Of a stretch of 64,000 nt of DNA, positions 1-8,134 are shown piece by piece. The DNA is from Bog-756 sp963831535. GTDB taxonomy: Bacteria > Actinomycetota > Acidimicrobiia > Acidimicrobiales > RAAP-2. A model generated the notes under the pieces. It was not told the origin of the DNA and did not search any database. It was given only the letters and a program-made list of their open reading frames with translations. How positions within the stretch are numbered: the first letter of the stretch is position 1; every line of letters begins with the position of its first letter. A program made the translations under genes and the position numbers. The stretch lies in assembly GCA_963831535.1 (NCBI GenBank), contig CAWHQP010000009.1, forward strand, positions 1-64,000, in the 5' to 3' direction.

Positions 1-1020
1 CTGGAGGAACCGATGGCACTGCAGGCGGTCCGGGCCGTCAACAGCCTGGGCCTCCTGGTCGAGAGCGGGTTCACCAGCGCGGTCTCGGCCGGTGCCCCAT
101 TCGCCATCGACGCCTCCATGAAGATCGCCATCGAACGTGGACTGATTCCCGGTCCCCGCCTGGTGCCGTGCAGCCGGGACGTCAGCACCACCGGCCACGC
201 CGGGGACCGGAGCTATCCACCGCACTGGCAGGTGGGAGCATGGGAGCCATCCGGCCCAGTGACGGTCCCGACGAGTTCCGGCGTTCGGTCCGGACCGAGA
301 TCAAAGAGGGTGCCGAGATCATCAAGATGTTCGTCACCGGCGGCCACGGGACCATCGGTCCGAAGGAGCAGCTCGAGATGTCCCGGGAGGAGATGGCCGC
401 GGGGATCGAAGCAGCCCACCTGCGTGGGGTCAAGGTCCGGGGCCACATCGCCAACCGCGAAGCCATCCACATGGCCCTCGACCTCAACATCGACGTTATT
501 GATCACGGGGACGGCATGGACGACGAGTGCATCGAGCGGATCGTGGCCTCGGGTACGCCGGTGGTGCCCTCCATGCTCTTCCCCTCCCGGTTCCTCCAGT
601 CGATGGGTGACGTCTCCCTGGGCTTCACCGACAGCATGAAAGAGGACATCGACGCCATGGCCGACGTCCTGCCCCGGGCCAACGCCGCCGGCGTGCGGCT
701 GTTGCTCGGTGATGACTACGGGGCTATCGGTCTACCCCATGGCCGATACGGCGAGGAGCTGAGCCTACTACGCCGACGAAGTCGGCATCCCAGCTCTGGA
801 CGTCATCCGGTGGGCGACCAAGCACGGTGCCGAGCTCATGGGTCGGGAGCATGAGCTGGGTACCGTCACCGTGGGCAAGCTGGCCGATCTGGTGGTGGTG
901 GACGGCGATCCCCTCGCTGATCTCGGCCTTCTGGCCGACCGTGCCAACCTGGTGGCCGTGATCCAGGGAGGTCGGCTGGTCAAGGACCACCTGCCCGACC
1001 GCACCAGATCCGAGCCGTGA
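1..1020 (+). pseudogene. Amidohydrolase family protein, 5'-partial and frameshifted
   Basis: Metal-dependent amidohydrolase (imidazolonepropionase/prolidase-like) that would hydrolyse C-N bonds in the cytoplasm. The open frame runs off the left edge, and the usual N-terminal HxH metal site lies outside the window. Three reading frames must be joined. Frame 1 ends near base 239 around WQVGA. The next frame carries GAIRPSDGPDEFRR, EIIKMFVTGGHG, VRGHIANREA, IDVIDHGDG and LLLGDDYG. From about base 764 the original frame resumes with YYADEVGIPALDVIRWATK, GTVTVGKLADLVVVDGDPL and NLVAVIQGGRLVK, the typical C-terminal beta-sandwich end. One base seems missing near 239 and one extra near 764. Each segment matches the family in order, so this is one gene. 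The two breaks may be sequencing errors rather than real inactivation. Confidence 0.75.
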
Positions 1021-1141
1021 CGCAAGGGCCGCGGCTGCGTAGCTGCTCCGGACCAGGACTTGCCCTTTCTGCACTGGAGCGCATAATTTTACCTGCCACG
1101 ACCTCCGCCGACGGGGTCAGCGTCGAAAGGACCCAGGGGCA

Positions 1142-1783
1142 ATGGCAGGCCGACGCGTGGCATCCGGTGGCGACGCCGAGAGCGACTACCGACCTCCGGA
1201 TCCGACCGCGGACCGGAGGATGGCGAGAGGCAGCCGAACCCGGAGCTTCCTCCTCGATGCCACGATCGATCTGATCGAAGGGGGCAATCCGAACCCGGGC
1301 GCCCGTCAGGTGGCCGCCCACGCCGGAGTCTCGGACCGTCTGATCTTCCACCACTTCGACAATCTCGACCACCTGTTCACCATGGCCGTGGAGCGTAAGG
1401 CGTCCCAGTTCAGCGCCTTGACCACCGTCATCCCCGCCCGGGGCCCGGTCGACGTAAGGATCCGGGTCATCGCCCGCCAGCGGCGGCGTCTGTTCGAAGC
1501 GGTGGGTCCGGTGTTCCGGGCGTCCTATGCCCGGTTACCGGCCACTGCGGCGCTGACCAAGGTGCTGACCGACCAGCGGAGACTGCTACGCCATCAGCTG
1601 GAGGTCATCCTGCGACCGGAGATCGCCGCCTGTGGTGCCGAGGCACCAGAGGCACTCGAGACACTGCACGTGGTGACCGGCTGGCCGTGCTGGAGCTCCC
1701 TCCGGTTCGAATCGGGCCACTCGGCCACTCAGGCCGAGCGGATCACCGTCTTCACGGTCGGCCGGGTCCTCCTACTCTCATGA
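1142..1783 (+). CDS. TetR/AcrR family transcriptional regulator
   Basis: DNA-binding repressor of 213 aa. The N-terminal helix-turn-helix spans about residues 32-75: RSFLLDATIDLIEGG, then GARQVAAHAGVSDRLIFHHF, the usual TetR recognition region. The C-terminal part (GWPCWSSLRFESGHSATQAERI) is typical of actinobacterial TetR proteins of unknown ligand. The first 26 residues are not family-like. An in-frame ATG at 1220 sits directly after GGAGG but with almost no spacing, so the true start is uncertain. It follows the amidohydrolase fragment by about 120 bp on the same strand and may regulate it, but nothing in the sequence proves that. Confidence 0.85.
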   Translation: MAGRRVASGGDAESDYRPPDPTADRRMARGSRTRSFLLDATIDLIEGGNPNPGARQVAAHAGVSDRLIFHHFDNLDHLFTMAVERKASQFSALTTVIPARGPVDVRIRVIARQRRRLFEAVGPVFRASYARLPATAALTKVLTDQRRLLRHQLEVILRPEIAACGAEAPEALETLHVVTGWPCWSSLRFESGHSATQAERITVFTVGRVLLLS

Positions 1784-1822
1784 CCCGTTCGCTCCGCTCC
1801 CGATGGGGCCGGGCCGGAACGG

Positions 1823-2419
1823 TCACCCGGGCTCCGACCACGGCGTCTCGTTGAAGCGGGCCAGTACGGGTCCTGATGCTCCCCAGGTGATACGAGTGAG
1901 CGACGCGGTGGCCAGGTACAGGCGCCAGGCCCCTTCGTCCCCGAGACCGAGGGCCCAACAGGTGGCGGCCTTGATCGGTGAGACATGGCTCACCACAACG
2001 ACGACACCGGGACCCCGCGCACCCTCCCCGTCCGCGGCGAACAGCTCCTCGCACGCCGCACGGACCCTGGCACCGGCCTCGCTGAGCGTCTCGCCTCCGG
2101 GTGGTCGGAAGTCCGGGTCCGAACGCCATCGGGTCCAGACCTCGTCGGGGACCGAGCCGAGTGGGCGTCCGTCGAACTCCCCGTAGTCGACCTCGATCCA
2201 CCGGTCGTCGATCTCGACGGGAAGCCCGGTACCCAGTGCCTCAGCCGTCCGTCGGGCGCGCTGGAGCGAGCTGGAGATCACCCGCGTGGCCCCCGCCACC
2301 AGCGGCCCCACCGACTCGGCCTGGGCCAGGCCCCGGTCGGTGAGGGGGGCGTCGATCCTCCCGAGCAGGAGGCCGTCAGCATTCCCGGTGGACTCACCGT
2401 GTCGAACCAGGATCAGCAT
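1823..2419 (-). CDS. Histidine phosphatase (phosphoglycerate mutase-like)
   Basis: Phosphohydrolase of the histidine phosphatase superfamily, 198 aa. The catalytic RHGES motif is at residues 6-10, followed by GLLLGRIDAPLTDRGLAQA and the SSLQRARRTAE arginine motif. VDYGEFDGRPL and VVSHVSPIKA carry the acid and the second histidine. The substrate cannot be told from sequence. It is the last gene of a minus-strand set with a CdsZ-like protein and a NUDIX hydrolase. In Mycobacterium tuberculosis the neighbour of the CdsZ-like Rv2229c is Rv2228c, an RNase H fused to this type of phosphatase; here only the phosphatase part exists. That parallel is from memory of the family context. Confidence 0.85.
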   Translation of the reverse strand: MLILVRHGESTGNADGLLLGRIDAPLTDRGLAQAESVGPLVAGATRVISSSLQRARRTAEALGTGLPVEIDDRWIEVDYGEFDGRPLGSVPDEVWTRWRSDPDFRPPGGETLSEAGARVRAACEELFAADGEGARGPGVVVVVSHVSPIKAATCWALGLGDEGAWRLYLATASLTRITWGASGPVLARFNETPWSEPG

Positions 2420-2445
2420 CGCTCACCCCCAGGGACCAGCACGGC

Positions 2446-3162
2446 TCAGTGCACAAGGATGCGGTCGCACTGCGGACAGGTGGCGAACTCGGCCGCCGGT
2501 AGTCGACGGATGCGCTCCACCTCCACCGACGGCAGGGTCAGGTGGCAGCCGTCGCACCGGTCCCCCATCAGACGGGCTGCCCCCACGCCGCCGAGGCGGG
2601 ACCGGAGCAGTTCGTACCGCTCCGCCAACTCGGGGGGCAGACCGGGGAACAGCCCGTCGCGGATTGCCACTTCGGCGGCGATGGCGGCGTCGATCTCGGT
2701 CTCGGCTTCGGCGATGACCGACTCGAGACGGGCCGCCTCGGCCACCAGTGCCGCTGATGCCGTCCGTTCCTCCTCCAGTCTGGCGTCGAGTGGCTCCTGT
2801 TCCTCGAGGAGGACCAGCTCCTCCTCCTCGAGGTGGGCCTGACGCTCGGCGAGCTGGGCCACCTCGTGGTCCATGGCCTGGAGGTCCCGAGATGCCGAAA
2901 TGGCTCCGGACCGCATCCGCTCCTCGATCTCGTGGCGTCGCTTGGCCGTGGCGGCGATCTGCACTTCGAGATGGTGCTGCCGGCCGGCCAACTCGTCCAC
3001 CTGCGACTGCACCTCCCCCATCGACCGGCCCAACCGGGTCCGGCGGTCGCCGATGTCGACCAGGGCGACCCGTTCGGGCAGTGCCTCCCTCCGGTGCCGG
3101 AGTTGATCGAGTGCCGTGTCTCGCGCTTGCACCTGCATCAGCGTGTCGAATGGCTCGGCCAT
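2446..3162 (-). CDS. Zinc-ribbon coiled-coil protein (CdsZ / DUF164-like)
   Basis: A 238-aa protein: a long heptad-rich coiled coil (about residues 10-175, with repeated LxxxE/R patterns such as LAERQAHLEEEELVLLEEQE) followed by a C4 zinc ribbon (CDGC near residue 201, CPQC near residue 231, ending CDRILVH). This architecture is the CdsZ/DUF164 family, proposed to bind nucleic acid; its exact role is unsettled. Its ATG overlaps the stop of the NUDIX gene by one base (TGATG), which implies translational coupling. The phosphatase starts 26 bp downstream. Confidence 0.88.
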   Translation of the reverse strand: MAEPFDTLMQVQARDTALDQLRHRREALPERVALVDIGDRRTRLGRSMGEVQSQVDELAGRQHHLEVQIAATAKRRHEIEERMRSGAISASRDLQAMDHEVAQLAERQAHLEEEELVLLEEQEPLDARLEEERTASAALVAEAARLESVIAEAETEIDAAIAAEVAIRDGLFPGLPPELAERYELLRSRLGGVGAARLMGDRCDGCHLTLPSVEVERIRRLPAAEFATCPQCDRILVH

Positions 3163-3833
3163 CAGGGATCCTCTCGTCGGCGACTCACGGGATCCTCGTT
3201 CCGGCCAGCCGAGGTTCCGATAAGCCTACGGGCAGACTGCAAGCCCCCGACCAGGGCGTCGTCGGCCATGTTGATGGCGGCATCCCAGCTGAACCAGGCC
3301 ACGTCCTGGCTCTCCCCCGGGGCCGGCGCGGGAGCCACATCCTGTCCCACCAGCAAATAGCGCAAGTCCAGGTGGATGTGGTTCCGTGCCGCAGCGTGCA
3401 CATCGACGTGGGCCAGTATTGGTCCGTCGCCCGGATGGGCCACCGGGAGGCCAGTCTCCTCGACGACCTCGCGCAGGGCGGCGTCGGACGGCGACTCCCC
3501 GGTCTCGACGTGTCCACCCGGCTGCATCCACCGGTGCAACCGCCGATGACGGTGCAATACCACACCACGCGGTCCCACCACGATGGCCGAGGCCGTCACG
3601 TGAGTGAGGTCGGCATCCTCGTCGAAGGGGTGGTCGAGCCTTTCCAGTTCGGCAAGCATCACCGACTGGGACCGCGCTTCCCGCTCGTCCCCCGGTCGAT
3701 GGTTCCGGACGACCTCGATCAGCGAGACCAACCGGGGATCGGGCGAAGGGGACGAGCCCACCCCCGGGTCCTCCCACCGGGCGGAGGGGTTCGGGCCGGC
3801 GGCCGTTCGGTCCGACGGGTCCCGGACCGTCAT
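3162..3833 (-). CDS. NUDIX hydrolase
   Basis: Hydrolase of nucleoside-diphosphate-linked substrates, 223 aa. The Nudix box GGHVETGESPSDAALREVVEETGL-type pattern lies at about residues 107-130 and keeps the REVVEETG metal-binding core. ASAIVVGPRGVVLHRHRRL precedes it as the first beta strands. The first about 45 residues are low-complexity, so the true start may be later. It heads the set with the CdsZ-like protein, sharing a TGATG junction. The specific substrate is unknown. Confidence 0.87.
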   Translation of the reverse strand: MTVRDPSDRTAAGPNPSARWEDPGVGSSPSPDPRLVSLIEVVRNHRPGDEREARSQSVMLAELERLDHPFDEDADLTHVTASAIVVGPRGVVLHRHRRLHRWMQPGGHVETGESPSDAALREVVEETGLPVAHPGDGPILAHVDVHAAARNHIHLDLRYLLVGQDVAPAPAPGESQDVAWFSWDAAINMADDALVGGLQSARRLIGTSAGRNEDPVSRRREDP

Positions 3834-3889
3834 CGGCCAGCCCGTCTCACTGCGCCGAACCGACTGCGCACCACCGACCGGGCTGGGTC

Positions 3890-4120
3890 TCAGGCAGACT
3901 TGCGGCGCTGGCGGTGGATGCGACGACGCTCTCGCTCGGTGGTGCCGCCCCAGACCCCCTCGCGCTCACGGTTGGCCAGAGCGTGCTCCAGGCACGACTC
4001 TCGCACGGCGCACTGGTCACAGATGGCCTTGGCCTCACCGGCCTCCTCGTCGGAGACCGGGTAGAACACATCAGGATCGATGCCCCGGCAGGCTGCGTGC
4101 TTGCGCCAGGTGGCACTCAT
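3890..4120 (-). CDS. WhiB-family iron-sulfur transcription factor
   Basis: A 76-aa WhiB-like regulator that binds a [4Fe-4S] cluster and usually partners the principal sigma factor. All four cysteines are present: ACRG, then ICDQC (CxxC) and ESCLEHA (Cx5C). They are followed by the GVWGG turn and a basic C-terminus (RERRRIHRQRRKSA). The open frame extends 61 codons upstream, but ATG 4120 is preferred because AGGAAG lies 10 bases before it and the family starts here (MSATWRKHAACR). It is transcribed away from the epimerase. It resembles the WhiB2/WhiB group but cannot be assigned to one. Confidence 0.93.
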   Translation of the reverse strand: MSATWRKHAACRGIDPDVFYPVSDEEAGEAKAICDQCAVRESCLEHALANREREGVWGGTTERERRRIHRQRRKSA

Positions 4121-4523
4121 GAGAACGTCACTTCCTAAATTACAGTTGGGTCCGGTGGTTGGCTTACCTGTCGTAATCTCCGGTGACCTGGGAAAATGTG
4201 GCCCCCCGGCAAAAACAGGCGGAACATACAGTATGACCCAGGCCGGACGGTGGTGTCCACAGCGGGATGCCCGCGACCGGGCATCTCCGGCCCCTCGGTC
4301 CACCCTCCCGGTCTCCCCGGGTGGAGATCAGGGCCCCCAGGGGCCCCTCCGACGCGACACCCGTCCGAACCGCCGGTCCGGAGCGGACGGGCCCCGGGCC
4401 GGATCCGACGTCGCTCCGATCTCGGGTCGTCCTCGCGCTGTCTAGTATCGGCCAGCAGGCTCAGCCGGGTCCCCAACCGGCCGGGGCCGAGCCCTCCCAA
4501 CCGGCCCCCTGAAGGAGTCAACC
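4121..4523. other. Divergent intergenic region, whiB-like / epimerase
   Basis: About 400 bp without a credible gene. The first 70 bp beside the WhiB start are relatively AT-rich and should hold its promoter and leader. An inverted repeat with 8-bp arms lies at 4266-4285. I saw no convincing riboswitch. Confidence 0.5.
4266..4285. repeat. Perfect 8-bp inverted repeat
   Basis: GATGCCCG and CGGGCATC flank a CGAC tetraloop, which would make a stable hairpin on either strand. There is no T-tract. It may be an operator or an RNA hairpin in the leader of either divergent gene. Confidence 0.45.
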
Positions 4524-5447
4524 ATGCCCACAGCCCCGCTCAACGGAAAGACCATCGTGGTGACCGGAGTCACCGGCCAGGTGGCCGAGCCGGTGGCCAT
4601 GGCGCTGGCCGGCCGGAACGAGGTCGTCGGGGCCGCCCGTTTCAAGGACGAGACCGCTAGGGCCCGTCTCGAGTCGGCGGGTATCCGGTGCGTTCCCATC
4701 GATCTGGCTGCCGGCGACGTGGCCGGCCTGCCCCGCGATGCCGACTACGTGATCAATTTCGCCGTGTCCAAGACCAACGACTGGACCCTCGACCTCCAGG
4801 CCAACAGCGGGGGCCTGGCCTGGTTGATGGAGCACCACCAAGACGCCACGGCCTTTCTCCACTGCTCGACTACCGGGGTGTACAAGCCGCTCGGACATCA
4901 CGTCTTCGCCGAGGAGGACCTACTCGGCGACAACCATGGGGTCTGGCCCTTCCTCCGCACCTACAGCATCTCCAAGATCGCCGCGGAGGCCACGGCCCGC
5001 TGGGCGTCCCAGCGCTTCGACATGCCGACGACGGTGGCACGCCTGTCCGTGCCCTACGGCGACCGGGGAGGCTGGCCGGCCATCCACCTCGAGATGATGA
5101 TCAACGGAAGTGAGATCCCGGTGCACGTCGACGCCCCGAGCGTCTATCACCCGCTCCATCAGGACGACATCATCGCCATGGTTCCCAAGCTGCTGGGAGC
5201 GGCCACCACGCCGGCGACCACGGTGAACTGGGGAGGTGACGATGCGGTGAGCATCGAGGAGTGGTGTGGCTACTTCTCCGAGCTGACCGGACTGCCGGCC
5301 AAGTTCGCACCCACCGAGGACACCATCGACAGCGTCCAGATCGATCTCACTCGGATGCACGATCTGGTGGGCACCACCTCGGTCGGATGGCGGGACGGGC
5401 TGCGGCGGATGGTGGCCTCACGCCATCCTGAGCTGCTGGCCGACTGA
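4524..5447 (+). CDS. NAD(P)-dependent epimerase/dehydratase
   Basis: Extended short-chain dehydrogenase of 307 aa. The Rossmann motif is TGVTGQV at residues 14-20, and the catalytic Y147-SIS-K151 follows the HCSTTGVYK serine strand. GAARF and DLAAGDV are consistent with the nucleotide-binding half. AAGGAG lies 6 bases before ATG 4524. The substrate is probably a nucleotide sugar or another hydroxy-substrate, but nothing identifies it. It stands alone, with a DUF6188-like gene convergent downstream. Confidence 0.85.
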   Translation: MPTAPLNGKTIVVTGVTGQVAEPVAMALAGRNEVVGAARFKDETARARLESAGIRCVPIDLAAGDVAGLPRDADYVINFAVSKTNDWTLDLQANSGGLAWLMEHHQDATAFLHCSTTGVYKPLGHHVFAEEDLLGDNHGVWPFLRTYSISKIAAEATARWASQRFDMPTTVARLSVPYGDRGGWPAIHLEMMINGSEIPVHVDAPSVYHPLHQDDIIAMVPKLLGAATTPATTVNWGGDDAVSIEEWCGYFSELTGLPAKFAPTEDTIDSVQIDLTRMHDLVGTTSVGWRDGLRRMVASRHPELLAD

Positions 5448-5486
5448 CATACCGACGCCGACGAGCCGGCTCCTCGTGCCAGCCCG

Positions 5487-5924
5487 TCAGGCTGGTGGAG
5501 GTTCGGGGCCGGGCTCGCCGGTCTGGGCATAGACGTTCCCGACCGACCAGGCCGTCGTCGAAGGGTCGGGCGAGACGGTCAGGACGGCACCGTGGTGGAA
5601 GATCACCTTCAGCTCGCCGTCGGGAGACGTCCACAGCCAGCGCACGGAGCTGGGGTACAGCGCCACGAGCGGACCCAACCCGTCCCAACGCTGCGGGTTC
5701 AAATGATGGACCACGCCGCCCACCTCCAACACGAACGGGCTCCCGATCATCACTTCGGTGCGGCCGAACCGGAGCCTCGACTGGTGGTCGATCCGAATGT
5801 AGGCGAGCGAGCTGTCGTCCAGGACGAACTCTCTGCCGCCATCGGGAAGCTCTCTGATCCTGCATCCTTCGACCACCTCGCCATGTTCGCACGTGGACAT
5901 CGGAGCCGCACATGCCGACTCCAC
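5487..5924 (-). CDS. Small conserved hypothetical protein (DUF6188-like)
   Basis: A 145-aa soluble protein. The pattern AYIRIDHQSRLRFG, MIGSPFVLEVGG and a late SPDGELKVIF resembles the DUF6188 family of beta-rich actinobacterial proteins of unknown function. This assignment is from recall and is tentative. The start is GTG at 5924 or ATG at 5900; neither has a strong Shine-Dalgarno. It converges on the epimerase gene. Confidence 0.6.
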   Translation of the reverse strand: MESACAAPMSTCEHGEVVEGCRIRELPDGGREFVLDDSSLAYIRIDHQSRLRFGRTEVMIGSPFVLEVGGVVHHLNPQRWDGLGPLVALYPSSVRWLWTSPDGELKVIFHHGAVLTVSPDPSTTAWSVGNVYAQTGEPGPEPPPA

Positions 5925-5990
5925 AGGACGTGGGCCGTCACCCGAGGAAGTGGGCCAGCTCCGACGCGGCGTTCGGCGCCCGTTCCCGCC

Positions 5991-6692
5991 TCAGTCCGGC
6001 GACGGCGCGTCCGGCGGGGTGGCCCCGTCGGGCCACAGCAGCGTGGTCAGCCGGGCGATGAGCCCGGCCAGTTCGGCCGACGTGGTCCGGTACTCGGCCA
6101 GGGGCCGGCCATAGGGGTCCTCGACGTCGTCGGAGCGGGACCGGTTGGCCAACGACTGGCGGGTCCGGTCCCCGTGAACCAGGTCGATCCATGAGCGGAA
6201 ACCCTGATCAGCACGCCGAGGCCCGAGCCCCTCGCCCCGCCGGACCAGCTCCTTCAGCATGAACGACTTGGGCCAACTCGGTGGATCCATCAGGATCGCC
6301 TCTTGGATGTGCCGCCGACTCATACCGATGATGAGATCGGCATCCTCCAGCATGGGCTCGGTCAGCGCCCGACTCCGGTGGGCGCTGAGGTCGATCCCGT
6401 AGGGGGTCATGACCTCGAGCACCTCTCGGGGCACCGCACGGCCGGCCAGTTCGCCGGTGGCCATAATTCCTGCCGACGACACCTCGAGCGGATCGGGCAG
6501 ACGCTCGATCCGCTCGGCGAAAAGCGCTGCTGCCATCGGGGACCGGCAGATGTTGGCGGTACATACGAAGAGGAAGTGAACGTGCGGAGTGTAGCCGTCG
6601 CCACGCCCCGCTCCGCTGACGCCCTGCTCCAGTCGGACCGCCCATGACGACCTGACATCGCCACCCCGATTCGGCCCGGCGCGTACGCTCAC
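5991..6692 (-). CDS. Low-molecular-weight protein tyrosine phosphatase
   Basis: Cytoplasmic phosphotyrosine phosphatase of the Wzb/Ptp type, expected to dephosphorylate the BY-kinase encoded at 16763-18484 and so control polysaccharide export. The P-loop CTANICRS (C-x5-R-S) lies at the domain start, and the catalytic aspartate motif is DVEDPYG near the end. The conserved domain begins at about 6581, where the codon is GTT and not a start. The nearest in-frame start is GTG 6692, giving a non-conserved 37-residue leader. A small indel at the start is therefore possible. It is the first gene of the polysaccharide locus. Confidence 0.82.
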   Translation of the reverse strand: MSVRAGPNRGGDVRSSWAVRLEQGVSGAGRGDGYTPHVHFLFVCTANICRSPMAAALFAERIERLPDPLEVSSAGIMATGELAGRAVPREVLEVMTPYGIDLSAHRSRALTEPMLEDADLIIGMSRRHIQEAILMDPPSWPKSFMLKELVRRGEGLGPRRADQGFRSWIDLVHGDRTRQSLANRSRSDDVEDPYGRPLAEYRTTSAELAGLIARLTTLLWPDGATPPDAPSPD

Positions 6693-6875
6693 CGTCGGGA
6701 GGGCCGTCCGCCAGACTGGTCTGTGGCAGGGCTGCAGACCGGTGGACGACGCTACCGTGCCCATCGACCGAGAGGAGTGAGCCGTGCCGACCACCGCTGG
6801 TGACCCCGTGCCCGAAACCGGCGACCTCCCGACGGCGGACCTCGGTCTGCCCGCTCGACAGAGGGCGGTGGCGAG

Positions 6876-7976
6876 GTGACCGCCGCCCGGCCGGTGGCTC
6901 TGGTCCACGACTACCTGACCCAGCAGGGAGGGGCCGAGCGGGTGGTGCTGTCCCTCTCGGAGGCCTTTCCCGACGCGCCGATCCACACCGCCCTCTTCGA
7001 CCCGGACGGCACGTTTCCCGAGTTTGCCGCCCTGGACGTCCGCACGCTTCCCCTCGACCGGATCGGCGTCCTCCGCACCCACCACCGGCTGGCCCTGCCC
7101 ATCCTGGCACCGTCGTTCTCGCGACTCAGGGTGGAAGCCGAGGTGACCGTCTGCTCCTCCAGTGGATGGGCGCACGGCGCCCATGTCACCGGAAGGAAGG
7201 TCGTCTACTGTCACACGCCGGCCCGGTGGCTCTACCAGACCGAGCGCTATCTCGACGGTTCGTCACCCTGGGCTTCGGCCACACTCTCCTTGATGGCGCC
7301 GTCGCTCCGTCGCTGGGACCGGAAGGCCGCCGCCTCTGCCCACCGCTATCTGGTCAACTCCACCGCCGTCCGCCAGAGAGTGGCCGACCTATACGGCATC
7401 GACGCCGAAGTGGTGCCCCCGGCCGTGGAGGTCGATCCGGACGGGGCCCAGAGCGAGGCACCCGGGATCGAGCCAGGGTATGTGCTGTGCGTGTCGCGGC
7501 TCTTGGCCTACAAGAACGTGCAGGCGGTAACCGAAGCCTTCCGGCTCGTGCCTGACCAGCGTCTGGTGGTGGTGGGGTCCGGGCCGCTGGCCGACTCCAT
7601 CCGCGCCAGTGCTCCGACCAACGTCACGGTGATGGGGCGGGTCGACGACCCCACGCTCCGGTGGCTGTATCGGTCGTGCTCAGGCCTGGTGGCCGCCTCG
7701 CACGAGGATTTCGGGCTCACCCCGGTGGAGGCGGCGAGCTTCGGTAAGCCGACGGCCGCCCTTCGATGGGGAGGCTTCCTGGATACCACCGTGGAGGGGA
7801 CCACCGGTGTGTTCTTCGACCGGCCCGAGCCCCGGCTCATCGCCGATGCCATCGAGGTACTGACCGCCACCGGTTGGAGCGCCGAAGCCTTGCGGTCCCA
7901 CGCCGAGACCTATTCGGCGGCGCGGTTCACCCAGAGAATCGATGACGTGGTGGCCGAGGAACGCGGCCGTCTGTGA
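6876..7976 (+). CDS. Glycosyltransferase family 4
   Basis: Cytoplasmic GT-B sugar transferase of 366 aa for the polysaccharide locus. The N-terminal acceptor domain starts VALVHDYLTQQGGAERVV, typical of WbaZ-like mannosyltransferases, with YCHTPARWLY in the middle. The donor domain has VSRLLAYKNVQAVTEAF and the E-x7-E region HEDFGLTPVEAASFGKP. The start is GTG 6876 with a weak GAGG before it. Sugar and linkage are unknown. Confidence 0.88.
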   Translation: MTAARPVALVHDYLTQQGGAERVVLSLSEAFPDAPIHTALFDPDGTFPEFAALDVRTLPLDRIGVLRTHHRLALPILAPSFSRLRVEAEVTVCSSSGWAHGAHVTGRKVVYCHTPARWLYQTERYLDGSSPWASATLSLMAPSLRRWDRKAAASAHRYLVNSTAVRQRVADLYGIDAEVVPPAVEVDPDGAQSEAPGIEPGYVLCVSRLLAYKNVQAVTEAFRLVPDQRLVVVGSGPLADSIRASAPTNVTVMGRVDDPTLRWLYRSCSGLVAASHEDFGLTPVEAASFGKPTAALRWGGFLDTTVEGTTGVFFDRPEPRLIADAIEVLTATGWSAEALRSHAETYSAARFTQRIDDVVAEERGRL

Positions 7977-8134
7977 TCTTTCGGGATCACCGGGTCCTCG
8001 GGCCAGGAGATGCCGGGAACCTGTCGGTGCGGTTGTGGAACAGTACCCGCCATCGAGTGGCTCGAATCGGGGCGCGCCGGACTGCGGAGCGGTCGGGGTA
8101 GCCGGACGGGCCGGTGCTCCCTCCGTAGCTGCGG

